Under the pieces are notes generated by a model that made no database searches, had not been told where the DNA came from, and saw only the letters and a list, made by a program, of their open reading frames with translations. The translations under genes and the position numbers were made by a program. Positions 25,180 to 33,400 of a DNA stretch of 64,000 bases are shown in pieces. This DNA is from Corynebacterium guangdongense. Lineage in GTDB: Bacteria > Actinomycetota > Actinomycetes > Mycobacteriales > Mycobacteriaceae. The stretch is from positions 1,364,001-1,428,000 of the forward strand of contig NZ_CP047654.1 in assembly GCF_030408915.1 (NCBI RefSeq), given 5' to 3'. Within the stretch, counting starts at the first letter, position 1. Each line of letters starts with the position of its first letter.

Positions 25180-26769
25180 CTACCAGGCGAGGTCGGCCTG
25201 GTCGAAGAATTCGCGCTCGTGCGCGCAGGCGGTGAGATACGCCCGGCGCGCCCGGGCGCGTTCCTCGTCGCTGGCCCCGGCCAGCGCCTCTTCCGCGAGG
25301 CGGATGAAGGATCGTGCCTCCGCCAGGAACTCTTCCCCGCCGTACATCGCCAGCCACGCCCGGTACGGGTGCCCGGGCCCGTTGTGTTCGGCGATGGCCA
25401 GGCCGATCTCCGCGTACAGCCAGGCGCAGGGGAGCACGGCCGCCACGCCGACGGCATAAGGTTCCACGTGTGCGGTGGCCACGAGGAAGTCCGTGTAGGC
25501 GGCGGTGACGCGGGAGAGCGGGGTCTCGGTGATGCCACGCTCGGACAGCCAGGTGTCGTGCAACGCTTTCTCGGACACCGAGCAGCCCAAGGAGGCCCGG
25601 TTCCAGGCGATCTGGCCCGGCAGATCCGGTGCCGTGGTCGCCAGCTGGCTCAGCGCCCGGGAATAGTGGTGAAGGTACTCGGCATCCTGCGCCAGGTAGA
25701 ACGCGAAGTCCTCCTCCCGCAAGGAACCGTCGGCCAGGCCCGTGATGAAGGGCAGGCCCATGATCTCGGCCCAGAGATCGCCGGTGTCGTTCCACAGCGC
25801 CTCGGTGTGCGGGCCGGCGGGCCGGAGGCGCGGGATGGGCGGGGCGAGAGCGGAGACGTAGTCGGCGGTCATTTCCGGCCACGGGACGGTGCTGGCGGCG
25901 TCGGCGAGCCTGCGTGCCCGCCGTGCGTGATGGACGGGACCGTTGCCGAGTCCGACATGGAGGGAACCGGCGGCGACGATGGCCTCGTGCAGCCAGCGGC
26001 TCGACCACTCCAGCGCCGTCGCGGTGTCCTCCCCCCGGCCGAGGCGGGTCGCCAACGCGGAGGACAGCGAGCAGCCGGTGCCATGGGTGTGCGGCGTGTC
26101 GACGCGCGGAACGTGGACCCGGTGCACCTCGCCGCCCGGCGTGACGACGGCGTTGTCGGCGAGCGGGCCCCGGAGGTGACCGCCCTTGACGATGACGGTC
26201 GCGTCGACCTCCCGGGCGAAGGGCAGCGCCTGCCCGACGGCCTCCTCGAAGGTGGCCGCCTCCGGCCGGCCGGTGAGCACGCCCAGCTCCTTGAGGTTGG
26301 GGGTGATCAGGTCGACGTCGCGACAGAAATCGCGGATCTCGGCCTCGGCGTCTGCCTCCAGGAGCCGGTGCCCGCTGGTGGAGACCATCACCGGATCCAG
26401 GACGACGACCGGTGGGCGGGTGTCCGCCAGCCACCCGCGAACGGTCTCGATGGCGCCGACGCCGCCGAGCATGCCGATCTTCACGGCGTCGACGGTGACG
26501 TCCTCGGAGACCGAGTCCAGCTGCTGGCGCAGGAACTGCTCCGGCGGGGTGTGGATGCCACGCACGCCGAGGGTGTTCTGCGCGACCAGCGCCGTCACCA
26601 CGGTCATGCCGTACCCGCCGGCGGCCTCGATGGCCTTCATGTCGGCCTGGACGCCCGCGCCGCCCGTCGGATCCGTCCCGGCGATGGACAACACCCGGGG
26701 AATGGCCCGCCCCCGGGTCTCGACGGCGGTGGTGGTGGCTGACGGGGAAAAAGCAGGTGTGTCACTCAT
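25180..26769 (-). CDS. thiD: Hydroxymethylpyrimidine kinase - TenA (thiaminase II) fusion
   Basis: 529 residues from ATG 26769. Residues about 22-280 are ThiD, the HMP/HMP-P kinase: VLSIAGTDPTGGAGVQADMK, VVLDPVMVSTSGHRLL and HTHGTGCSLSSALA with the catalytic Cys loop. Residues about 305-529 are TenA: ETPLSRV, FAFYLAQDAEYLHHYSRAL, CSVSEKALHD and YAEIGLA; TenA salvages degraded thiamine into HMP. The fusion links salvage to phosphorylation. The start codon directly follows the closing helix of a TPP riboswitch, so translation is expected to fall when TPP is high. ATG is preceded by AAGGGA inside the riboswitch. Confidence 0.93.
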   Translation of the reverse strand: MSDTPAFSPSATTTAVETRGRAIPRVLSIAGTDPTGGAGVQADMKAIEAAGGYGMTVVTALVAQNTLGVRGIHTPPEQFLRQQLDSVSEDVTVDAVKIGMLGGVGAIETVRGWLADTRPPVVVLDPVMVSTSGHRLLEADAEAEIRDFCRDVDLITPNLKELGVLTGRPEAATFEEAVGQALPFAREVDATVIVKGGHLRGPLADNAVVTPGGEVHRVHVPRVDTPHTHGTGCSLSSALATRLGRGEDTATALEWSSRWLHEAIVAAGSLHVGLGNGPVHHARRARRLADAASTVPWPEMTADYVSALAPPIPRLRPAGPHTEALWNDTGDLWAEIMGLPFITGLADGSLREEDFAFYLAQDAEYLHHYSRALSQLATTAPDLPGQIAWNRASLGCSVSEKALHDTWLSERGITETPLSRVTAAYTDFLVATAHVEPYAVGVAAVLPCAWLYAEIGLAIAEHNGPGHPYRAWLAMYGGEEFLAEARSFIRLAEEALAGASDEERARARRAYLTACAHEREFFDQADLAW

Positions 26770-26862
26770 GACAATCCCTTCGCTAGTACGAACTAGAGCA
26801 GGTTCAATGGGTGTGTTCTCAGCCCGGGGAGACGTCGATGTCTCCCCGGGCACCCCAATGTC
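26770..26862 (-). promoter_or_regulatory. TPP riboswitch (THI element) controlling thiD-tenA
   Basis: Minus-strand reading shows the conserved THI-box order: GGGGTGCCC, a P3 hairpin, GGGCTGAGA, ACACCCATTGAACCTG, a P5 loop and GCGAAGGGA. The closing helix P1 can form between GACATT (26862-26857) and ATTGTC (26775-26770) with one mismatch, and the ATG follows immediately. The binding site AAGGGA is part of the 3' core, so ligand binding should hide it. Confidence 0.93.
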
Positions 26863-26883
26863 CGTGGCACCGACGATAACAAA

Positions 26884-26936
26884 GAAGGAAAAAGCGAGGC
26901 GCGCCTCCACCGGGTGGTACCCCCGGGGAAGCGCGC
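26884..26936 (-). terminator. ndh terminator
   Basis: On the minus strand GCGCGC...GCGCGC with inner CCGGG/CCCGG pairing forms a long stem, followed by CTCGCTTTTTCCTTC. It separates ndh from the riboswitch-controlled gene. Confidence 0.75.
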
Positions 26937-26948
26937 GACGACGGGCGC

Positions 26949-28325
26949 CTAAACGGTGGTGGCGCGGGCCTCGGCCTCCAGCTTGTTCTGACGGCTGATG
27001 TTGCGGCGGGCGATGCGCTGCTGCTTGGTGATGTTGAAACCCGGACGGTCACGGGAGACGACGTTCTGGACCCAGTTGATCACGGCGACGAGACGGTTGC
27101 GGAACCCGTAGAGGAAGCCGGCGTGGACGACGAGCCAGCCCAGCCAGCCGATCAGGCCGGTGAACTCGACCTTGTCCATCTTGATGACCGCGTTGCCGCG
27201 GTTGATGATGGCCATCGATCCCTTGTCGAAGTAGGAGAAGTCCTTCTCGGCTGCCGGGAAGGTCTCCGAGTCGCCGGCCTCGAGGTAGGCCATGATGCGC
27301 TCGGCCGCGTACTCTCCGGACTGGATGCCGCCCTGGGCCAGGCCCGGGGTGCCGTTGCCCATCATGTCGCCGGTGATGAAGACGGTCTTGTCCTCGCCGA
27401 CGGTGAGGTCGCCGTTGACCTTGACGCGGCCGGCACGGTCGGACTCGGCGCCAAGCTGGTCGGCGACCATCTTGCCCAGCGGGTTGGCCTGGACGCCCGC
27501 CGACCACACCTTGGTGTAGGCGGTGATGGTGTGCTCCTGGCCGTTCTTGTCCTTGTAGGTGACGGAGTTGTCGTCGACGTTGGTCACCAGGGCGCTCAGG
27601 CGCACATCGACGCCGGCGCGCTCCAGGGTGCGCTGCGAGTAGCGGCCCAGACGCTTGCCGAAGGGCGGCAGCACCTGCGGGGCGCCGTCGAGCAGGATGA
27701 TCTTCGCGTCGGACGGGTTCAGACGCGTGTACTGGTCCTGCATCGAACGGCGGGCCATCTCGCTGAACTGGCCGGCCAGCTCGACGCCGGTGGGGCCCGC
27801 GCCGACGATCACGAAGGTGAGCAGACGTTCGCGCTCAGCGGGATCCTCGGTGAGTTCCGCCTCCTCGAAGGCGTGCACGAAGGCCGCGCGGATCTCGAGG
27901 GCCACGTCGACGGTCTTCAGCCCCGGCGCGAACTCGGCGAAGTGGTCGTTGCCGAAGTACCCCTGGTCGGAACCGGCGCCGAGCAGGAGGTAGTCGTACT
28001 CGTAGCTGTGCTCGAGATCATCGAGGTTGGCCGTGACCACCTTGGCGGTGGTGTCGATGTCGGTGACGGTGCCCTGGACGATGCGGATATTGTCCTGCTT
28101 GCGGAAAATCTGGCGCAGCGGGGCGGCGACCTCCGAGGAGGAGAGCAGACCGGTGGCAACCTGGTAAAGGAGGGGCTGGAACAGGAAGTAATTGTTGCGG
28201 TCGATGAGCGTGATGTCGATGTCGGCGTCCGCGAGCTTCTTGGCGGCGTAGACCCCGGCGAAGCCACCGCCGACGATTACGAGGTGCTTCCGATTTCCTT
28301 CGGGCCGGTAAGCCTGCTCAGTCAT
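26949..28325 (-). CDS. ndh: Type II NADH dehydrogenase
   Basis: 458 residues. N-terminal FAD Rossmann motif HLVIVGGGFAGVYAAKKL, NAD-binding motif FVIVGAGPTGVELAGQ, and the second FAD motif VFITGDMMG. The C-terminal amphipathic and hydrophobic helices (about 385-415, WLGWLVVHAGFLYGFRN) attach it to the inner face of the membrane. Oxidises NADH and reduces menaquinone without proton pumping. AAGGGA precedes the ATG. Divergent from ufaA. Confidence 0.95.
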   Translation of the reverse strand: MTEQAYRPEGNRKHLVIVGGGFAGVYAAKKLADADIDITLIDRNNYFLFQPLLYQVATGLLSSSEVAAPLRQIFRKQDNIRIVQGTVTDIDTTAKVVTANLDDLEHSYEYDYLLLGAGSDQGYFGNDHFAEFAPGLKTVDVALEIRAAFVHAFEEAELTEDPAERERLLTFVIVGAGPTGVELAGQFSEMARRSMQDQYTRLNPSDAKIILLDGAPQVLPPFGKRLGRYSQRTLERAGVDVRLSALVTNVDDNSVTYKDKNGQEHTITAYTKVWSAGVQANPLGKMVADQLGAESDRAGRVKVNGDLTVGEDKTVFITGDMMGNGTPGLAQGGIQSGEYAAERIMAYLEAGDSETFPAAEKDFSYFDKGSMAIINRGNAVIKMDKVEFTGLIGWLGWLVVHAGFLYGFRNRLVAVINWVQNVVSRDRPGFNITKQQRIARRNISRQNKLEAEARATTV

Positions 28326-28460
28326 GGATCCCTTGCTCCTTATACTGGATTGTCACGTGCTGTAGTTCAGTGTGCCTGAGACGAGATGCGGGTGTGCTCG
28401 ATCGTCCTTATACAGAACGAGCATACTCTTTTAATGGTAATACGCGATAGGGGACAGAAG
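28326..28460. promoter_or_regulatory. Divergent ndh / methyltransferase promoter region
   Basis: 135 bases that must hold both promoters. AT-rich segments lie at 28425-28445 (TACTCTTTTAATGGTAATAC) toward the methyltransferase and at 28335-28350 toward ndh. No single -35/-10 pair stands out. Confidence 0.4.
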
Positions 28461-29741
28461 ATGACGCTGGAACACCTCGTCACGATCAACGCCGAGGAGT
28501 GGCCGGGCGTCGCTTCCGTGCCGACGGGAGTGTGGATGCCCGTTCGTGCCCGGAAAGCTGAAGCTAATTTTGCCCGCGTCTGTCGCACATTGGAAATCAC
28601 GTTGTCGGGGGACGCCGACGTCCGCGTCGAGCACGAGGCGCTGTTTCTTCGAATCGCAGAATCGGGATGGACCGGATTCGCGGAATCCTACATGGCCGGC
28701 GAGTGGCGCACCCGTGACGACAACACCCTCGTGGAGGTGCTCGCGAAACTCATCGCGCACGGCTACCGGCCGAAAACCCCCACGGTGCCGACGCTGCGCG
28801 CCCTCGGGCAGTTGCCGCCGGCACTGGTCCGGTTGTTCTCCGGGGATGGCACGAGCGCCTTCAACGCCACCTACGCATCGGGGGTGGCCACGACCGTCCG
28901 ACATTCAGTTCCCAGTCATGTTCCGGGGGCAGGCAGGGGGCAGGAGCCCGCGCACCATTTTGTCGACGTGACCACCGTGGGGGAACCCGTTTCGGTGGAG
29001 CGCGCGGACCTGGCCGACGGTCAGGCGCGGGCCGCGGAACGGCTGCTGGCCCAGGCGCATGTACGGGAAAGCTCCCATGTTCTCGTTTTTCCGGCCTCGG
29101 GCGGCCAGGTGGAAATGGCCGCCGTCTCCGCCAGGGCGACCGTCGACGCCGTCACCTCCGATCGTCCGATGTACGAGGCGATGGGCGAAAGGCTCGTTCT
29201 CTCGGGGATTGCTGACGCGGTGCACCTCGAGTTCGTCGACGACCTTCGCCTGTGGCGCGGCCGCTACGACTCCATCGTCAGCGCGGAGGCGCTGGAGACG
29301 ATGGCCGGCACCCAGCGCGACGAGTATATCCGGGCGATCGACCGCATGCTGGCCACCGGAGGTCGGGCCGCCCTGCAGACGACGGTCGCCACCGAGACAT
29401 TCTCAAGGGCCGCCAGGGACGCGGTCCAGGCCCTGCGCGCCTACATCTGGCCGGGCCTGGAAATGTCCACCGAGGAGGAACTCCACCGTCTCGTCGACCG
29501 CCGGACGAATCTGCGTATCGTGAGCCAGGCGCACCTAGGGCGGCACCACGAGCTCAGCGTGGCCGCCCAGCGTGAGCAGTTCGCCAGCCGCTCCCGCGAG
29601 GCGGCCGCAGAGGGTTTCGACGTGGTGCTCCGTCGTCTCATGACCTATCAGTTCGCCCTCCGTGAGGCGCTGCTGAGGCTGGACATGATCGACGGCGTGG
29701 TGCTGGGACTGGTTCACCGCAACCGTGGCGGCAGGCGTTAG
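28461..29741 (+). CDS. ufaA: Cyclopropane-fatty-acyl-phospholipid synthase-like methyltransferase
   Basis: 426 residues from ATG 28461, six bases after AGGGGAC. The N-terminal 120 residues match the CFA-synthase family (GWTGFAESYMAGEW, then DDNTLVEVLAKLI). The SAM-binding domain is unusually weak: the region VLVFPASGGQVEMAAVSARA stands where the glycine-rich ExGCGWG motif is expected, and YDSIVSAEALETM replaces the usual FDxVxSxEMxEHV block. It may bind a different acceptor or have altered activity. A ufaA-like gene beside ndh is usual in corynebacteria. Family assignment is good, activity uncertain. Confidence 0.75.
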   Translation: MTLEHLVTINAEEWPGVASVPTGVWMPVRARKAEANFARVCRTLEITLSGDADVRVEHEALFLRIAESGWTGFAESYMAGEWRTRDDNTLVEVLAKLIAHGYRPKTPTVPTLRALGQLPPALVRLFSGDGTSAFNATYASGVATTVRHSVPSHVPGAGRGQEPAHHFVDVTTVGEPVSVERADLADGQARAAERLLAQAHVRESSHVLVFPASGGQVEMAAVSARATVDAVTSDRPMYEAMGERLVLSGIADAVHLEFVDDLRLWRGRYDSIVSAEALETMAGTQRDEYIRAIDRMLATGGRAALQTTVATETFSRAARDAVQALRAYIWPGLEMSTEEELHRLVDRRTNLRIVSQAHLGRHHELSVAAQREQFASRSREAAAEGFDVVLRRLMTYQFALREALLRLDMIDGVVLGLVHRNRGGRR

Positions 29742-29773
29742 CGCGGACCGCTGAACGGAAAACGGGGCAGGAG

Positions 29774-29795
29774 TCCTCACAGTCTTCTGTGAGGA
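29774..29795. repeat. Perfect inverted repeat upstream of the FAD reductase
   Basis: TCCTCACAG-TCTT-CTGTGAGGA: a 9-bp stem with a four-base loop in the 138-base gap between two rightward genes. No T run follows, so operator or mRNA structure is as likely as a terminator. Confidence 0.55.
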
Positions 29796-29879
29796 GATGC
29801 GACGGTGAACCCCGGACAATGGGCATACGCTGAGATGCAGGACACATTTCCGCCCGGTCGGTAGCAGAAGGAGTTCACC

Positions 29880-31058
29880 ATGGCCCCAACGGATCAGCCC
29901 TACGTCATCGTCGGCGGGGGAGTCGCGGCCGACAAGGCGGCGCGTGCGATCAGGGAGAGGGACCCGGAGGCTGACATCGCCATCTACACAGAGTCGGTCT
30001 ACGGCCCGGTGTACCGTCCCGCGCTGAGCAAGGATCTGTGGGTTGGCGACAAGTCGGACATCGCGTCCCAGGACCTGGGGACCGCGGAGGTCGCGACGCT
30101 GCACACCGGGGTGAGGGTCACCGATCTCGACCCGGACACGAAGACTGTGACACTGGATTCCGGTGAGGCGGTCGCTTACGGCAAGCTCCTGCTGGCCACC
30201 GGAGCCTCCTCCGCCAACTTCTTTGACGAGGTCGATGGAGCGGTTCTCTTCCGTACGGCGGAAGACTACGAGGCGCTGCGCGCGAGGGTGTCCGAGGGTA
30301 CCGAGGTCGTCATCGTCGGCGGCGGTTACATAGCCACTGAGATGGCGGCGGCCCTGGCCACCGTCGGCGCGAAGGTCACCGTCTACTTCCCGGGCGCGAA
30401 GCTGCTGGAACGGCTTTTCCCGCCGAAGCTGCTGGATATCATCGAGACGAAGTATGTGGACAAGGGCGTCACTCTGGTGCCCGACGCCTTCGTCAGCGAG
30501 GTCACCGAGGGCCCAACCCTCATCTTCCGGAACGGCGACACCGTCACCGCCGACCTCGTCCTCCTTGCCCTGGGCGCACGACTGAACACCGGCCTGGCGG
30601 AGAAAGCGGGGCTGCGGATGGTGGACCGTGCCGTCGAGGTCGATGACCACATGCGCTCCTCGGCTCCGGACGTCTACGTCGCCGGTGACCTGGCCAACTA
30701 TCCCGACGTCCGACTCGGCCGCCGCCACGTCGAGCACGTCGACCAGGCGGAGCGCACCGGTGCCCTTGCCGGTGCGAACATGGCCGGCGGTGACGAGACC
30801 TACGATTACACGCCCATCTTCTGGTCCGACATGTTCGACCTGGGCTATGAGGCGGTCGGCGACCTGAATTCCTCGCTGACCATGCGTGAGTTCCACAACG
30901 AGGAGGATTCCTCAGCAGTCGTCTGGTACCTCGATGACGGGAACGACGTCCGGGGAGTGCTGCTGTGGAACACCTGGGGCAAGACCAAGGTCGCGCGCCA
31001 GTACCTGGGTAAGCCGGCGCCGGCGGACCTCGGGGAAATCATCATCCCGGGGGAGTGA
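29880..31058 (+). CDS. FAD-dependent pyridine nucleotide-disulfide-type reductase
   Basis: 392 residues. FAD motif YVIVGGGVAADKAARAIRE, NAD(P) motif VVIVGGGYIATEMAAALA, and the second FAD motif DVYVAGDLANY. The C-terminal domain (about 300-392) resembles the AIF/ferredoxin-reductase type. Likely a ferredoxin, rubredoxin or monooxygenase-component reductase; no partner gene lies nearby. GAAGGAG precedes the ATG by seven bases. Convergent with panC. Confidence 0.85.
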   Translation: MAPTDQPYVIVGGGVAADKAARAIRERDPEADIAIYTESVYGPVYRPALSKDLWVGDKSDIASQDLGTAEVATLHTGVRVTDLDPDTKTVTLDSGEAVAYGKLLLATGASSANFFDEVDGAVLFRTAEDYEALRARVSEGTEVVIVGGGYIATEMAAALATVGAKVTVYFPGAKLLERLFPPKLLDIIETKYVDKGVTLVPDAFVSEVTEGPTLIFRNGDTVTADLVLLALGARLNTGLAEKAGLRMVDRAVEVDDHMRSSAPDVYVAGDLANYPDVRLGRRHVEHVDQAERTGALAGANMAGGDETYDYTPIFWSDMFDLGYEAVGDLNSSLTMREFHNEEDSSAVVWYLDDGNDVRGVLLWNTWGKTKVARQYLGKPAPADLGEIIIPGE

Positions 31059-31095
31059 TGAGGAGGGGCGGGGACGGGCCGGCCCCGGCAGCGTT

Positions 31096-31896
31096 TCAGC
31101 CGAGCCGCAGGTTGTCGATCAGGCGCACCGGGCCGACCCGCAGCGCGCCCAATGCCAGGGCCGGGCGCTTCGTCGTCTCCCCGAAGTCCGCGGGATCCAC
31201 GACGACGAGGTAGTCGAGTTCGACGTTGGCGTTGGCGTCGATGAGCGCGCGTGCCTCGTCGACGGAGGAGCCGTCGGCCAGCAGTCGCAGCGCCTGGGGC
31301 AGGACCAGGGCGGCGTCCCGTTCGGCGGGGGAGAGCCGCTGGTTGCGGCTGGATTCGGCGAGGCCGTCCGGGGCCCGGACGATCGGCGCGGCGACGACCT
31401 CGACGTCCAGGTTGAGGTCGGTGACCAGGCGCCGGATGATCGCCAGCTGCTGGGCGTCCTTCTCTCCGAAGTAGGCGCGGTGCGGATGGATCAGGGTGAA
31501 TAGTTTGGTCACCACGGTCGCGACGCCATCGAAGTGGCCGGGGCGGGAAGCTCCCTCCAGCACCGTTCCCATCGTTCCCGTCGTCACGCTGATCTGCGGG
31601 GTTCCGCCAGGATACATGTCCTCGACGGCCGGGGCGAAGAGATAATCGGCCCCGTAACGCTGCGCCAGCTCCGCGTCGGCGTCGAGATCCCGGGGATAGT
31701 TCACGTAGTCGTCCTCCTCGCCGAACTGGAGGGGGTTGACGAAGTCGCTGACGACGACGACGTCGTTGTCTTCCCTGGCCAGCGATATCAGTGAACCGTG
31801 GCCGTCGTGGAGCGCGCCCATGGTTGGCACCAGACCAACGGAGCCGCCGAGGGCACGGAAATCAGGGAGGTCGGCGAGAGAGCGGATGATCTGCAT
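31096..31896 (-). CDS. panC: Pantoate--beta-alanine ligase
   Basis: 266 residues from ATG 31896, preceded by AGGTAGG that overlaps the panB stop; a GTG three codons upstream is an alternative. Motifs: [18 protein letters not shown] (HIGH-like, here HDGH), [17 protein letters not shown] and FGEKDAQQ, and SSRNQRLS. Joins pantoate and beta-alanine with ATP in pantothenate/CoA synthesis. Directly coupled to panB. Confidence 0.95.
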   Translation of the reverse strand: MQIIRSLADLPDFRALGGSVGLVPTMGALHDGHGSLISLAREDNDVVVVSDFVNPLQFGEEDDYVNYPRDLDADAELAQRYGADYLFAPAVEDMYPGGTPQISVTTGTMGTVLEGASRPGHFDGVATVVTKLFTLIHPHRAYFGEKDAQQLAIIRRLVTDLNLDVEVVAAPIVRAPDGLAESSRNQRLSPAERDAALVLPQALRLLADGSSVDEARALIDANANVELDYLVVVDPADFGETTKRPALALGALRVGPVRLIDNLRLG

Positions 31897-31905
31897 GTTC
31901 GGCAC

Positions 31906-32724
31906 CTACCTGTCGAAAGACTCATCGGCGGCGGGGAAGGTACCCTCGCGCACGTCGCGGGCGTACTCGCCGGCGGCCACCCGAAGCTGCGCGCCGAGGT
32001 CGAGGTACTTGCGTGCGAAGCTGGGCGCGAAACCGTCAGGGGAGAAGCCGAAGGGATCGGTCCACACCAGGACCTGGCCGTCGGTGCCGTTGCCCGCGCC
32101 GATGCCGATGACGGGGATGTCGAGGGCCTCGGACAGCCGGGTCCCGACCTCCGCCGGGCACATTTCGACGACTACTGAGAAGGCCCCGGCCTCCTGGACG
32201 GCGAGGCCGTCCTCGATGAGCTTCTCGGCGGCGTCGCCGCGGCCCTGGACGACGGTGCCGCCGAGGGAATGGATGGACTGGGGCGTGAAGCCGATGTGGC
32301 CCATGACCGGAATGCCGGCGTCGACGAGCGCGCGGATGGTGCGGGCGCGGCGGGTGCCGCCCTCAAGCTTGACCGCGGCGACACCGGCCTCCTTCATCAG
32401 ACGCATGGCGTTGTGCACGGCGTCGATGTCGGAGGCCTCGTAGCTGCCGAAAGTCATGTCGGCGACGACCAGGGATCGTTTTGCGGAGTGTGCAACTGCA
32501 CGGGCCATGGTGATCATCTCGTTGATGGTGAGCGAGACGGTCGTGTCGCGTCCGTAGACGACGTTGGCGGCTGAATCGCCGACCAGGAGGACGTCGATGC
32601 CGGCCTCGTCGAAGATGCGGGCGGTCATGGTGTCGTAGGACGTCAGCACGGTGATCTTGTCGCCGTCACGCTTGGCGGCCTGGAGGTGGCGGGTACGGAC
32701 GCGGCCGATGGAGGGCAGACTCAT
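31906..32724 (-). CDS. panB: 3-methyl-2-oxobutanoate hydroxymethyltransferase
   Basis: 272 residues from ATG 32724 ([18 protein letters not shown]). TIM-barrel motifs: [27 protein letters not shown] (metal Asp), [16 protein letters not shown] and [15 protein letters not shown]. Transfers a hydroxymethyl group from methylene-THF to ketoisovalerate, the first step to pantoate. An upstream ATG at 32736 is possible. Its stop and panC are nearly contiguous. No panD follows. Confidence 0.94.
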   Translation of the reverse strand: MSLPSIGRVRTRHLQAAKRDGDKITVLTSYDTMTARIFDEAGIDVLLVGDSAANVVYGRDTTVSLTINEMITMARAVAHSAKRSLVVADMTFGSYEASDIDAVHNAMRLMKEAGVAAVKLEGGTRRARTIRALVDAGIPVMGHIGFTPQSIHSLGGTVVQGRGDAAEKLIEDGLAVQEAGAFSVVVEMCPAEVGTRLSEALDIPVIGIGAGNGTDGQVLVWTDPFGFSPDGFAPSFARKYLDLGAQLRVAAGEYARDVREGTFPAADESFDR

Positions 32725-33239
32725 GCCTGGAAGCATAACCAGTGACGGGGAACGTTCCGGAATCCGCGGTGAGGGGCCAGCCACAAAGTGGGGTAACGGC
32801 CCCACGCCTAAATGACATAATGTAGATTATCGGACATTTACCTGGAGTCCACAGGACGGTGGGATGTGGCACCTCACGGGTTCCTATGGCTCCCGCGTCC
32901 CGGCCCCGGGATCCTGCCCCGCGCGCCGACGGTCCCACCCAACCCCGGCGCACGCCGCTTCCTGCGCGCGGTGCCCCTCGTCGTCGGCCTGTGCGCCGCG
33001 CGCTGCGCCGAGCGCTCCCGCGCACGCGGACACGCGCCCCTCCGAAGCCTCACTGCGGTCTTGGTCCGAGCGCGGCCTGTGCCGGACCCGGGGCCACGGC
33101 GGCCTCGCGACCGGCTTGTCCCGCCGGGCGGGCGTCGACAGGCGGACGGGCCCCCGGGGTCGGAAACCCGGAAAATGACCGGGAGGCCGCGGCTCCGCCC
33201 CGACCTCCCGGCTGACTTATTTTCGTCACAGTGATGAAA
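32725..33239. other. 515-base region: panB promoter, orphan GC-rich block, terminator
   Basis: The panB side holds an AT-rich island with a near-palindrome ATAAT-GTAG-ATTAT (about 32817-32830), probably promoter or operator. From about 32860 to 33178 the DNA is very GC-rich; rightward frames from 32859, 32864 and 32866 stay open for 104-122 codons, with weak binding sites (AGGACGG before 32864). None gives a recognisable protein, and the compositions look unlike their neighbours, so I do not call a gene. It ends in a bidirectional terminator. Confidence 0.5.
33170..33223. terminator. Bidirectional terminator
   Basis: CCGGGAGG (33179-33186) pairs with CCTCCCGG (33204-33211), with an inner GCGG/CCGC hairpin. 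On the plus strand it is followed by CTTATTTT, on the minus strand by TCATTTTCC. It ends the leftward small-membrane-protein transcript, and any rightward transcript from the orphan GC-rich block. Confidence 0.75.
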
Positions 33240-33392
33240 TTAAGGGTGGTGACGGTACGCCGCCACCAGCTGCCAAATGGTCAATCCGATGACCAGAATT
33301 GACACTCCGACCAGCAGCCACATGTCCTGGACGCCCACGAAGATGGCGAAGGCGATCACCGCGATCAGGCGGACCCACAGCGCGATTGTCAT
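33240..33392 (-). CDS. Small membrane protein, 50 aa
   Basis: Begins MTIALWVRLIAVIAFAIFVG and ends AAYRHHP. Two hydrophobic segments (about 3-20 and 25-44) with only a short turn between. The start lies eight bases past the stop of the YceI-family gene on the same strand and a terminator follows, so it reads as the last gene of that operon. Ribosome binding site is weak (GGCGCCGGG). Function unknown. Confidence 0.6.
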   Translation of the reverse strand: MTIALWVRLIAVIAFAIFVGVQDMWLLVGVSILVIGLTIWQLVAAYRHHP

Positions 33393-33400
33393 CCCGGCGC

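Noticed and set aside
32859-33234. Small plus-strand proteins of 104-122 residues
   Set aside because: Three overlapping frames are open, none has a recognisable domain, and binding sites are weak. Reported only as an orphan region.
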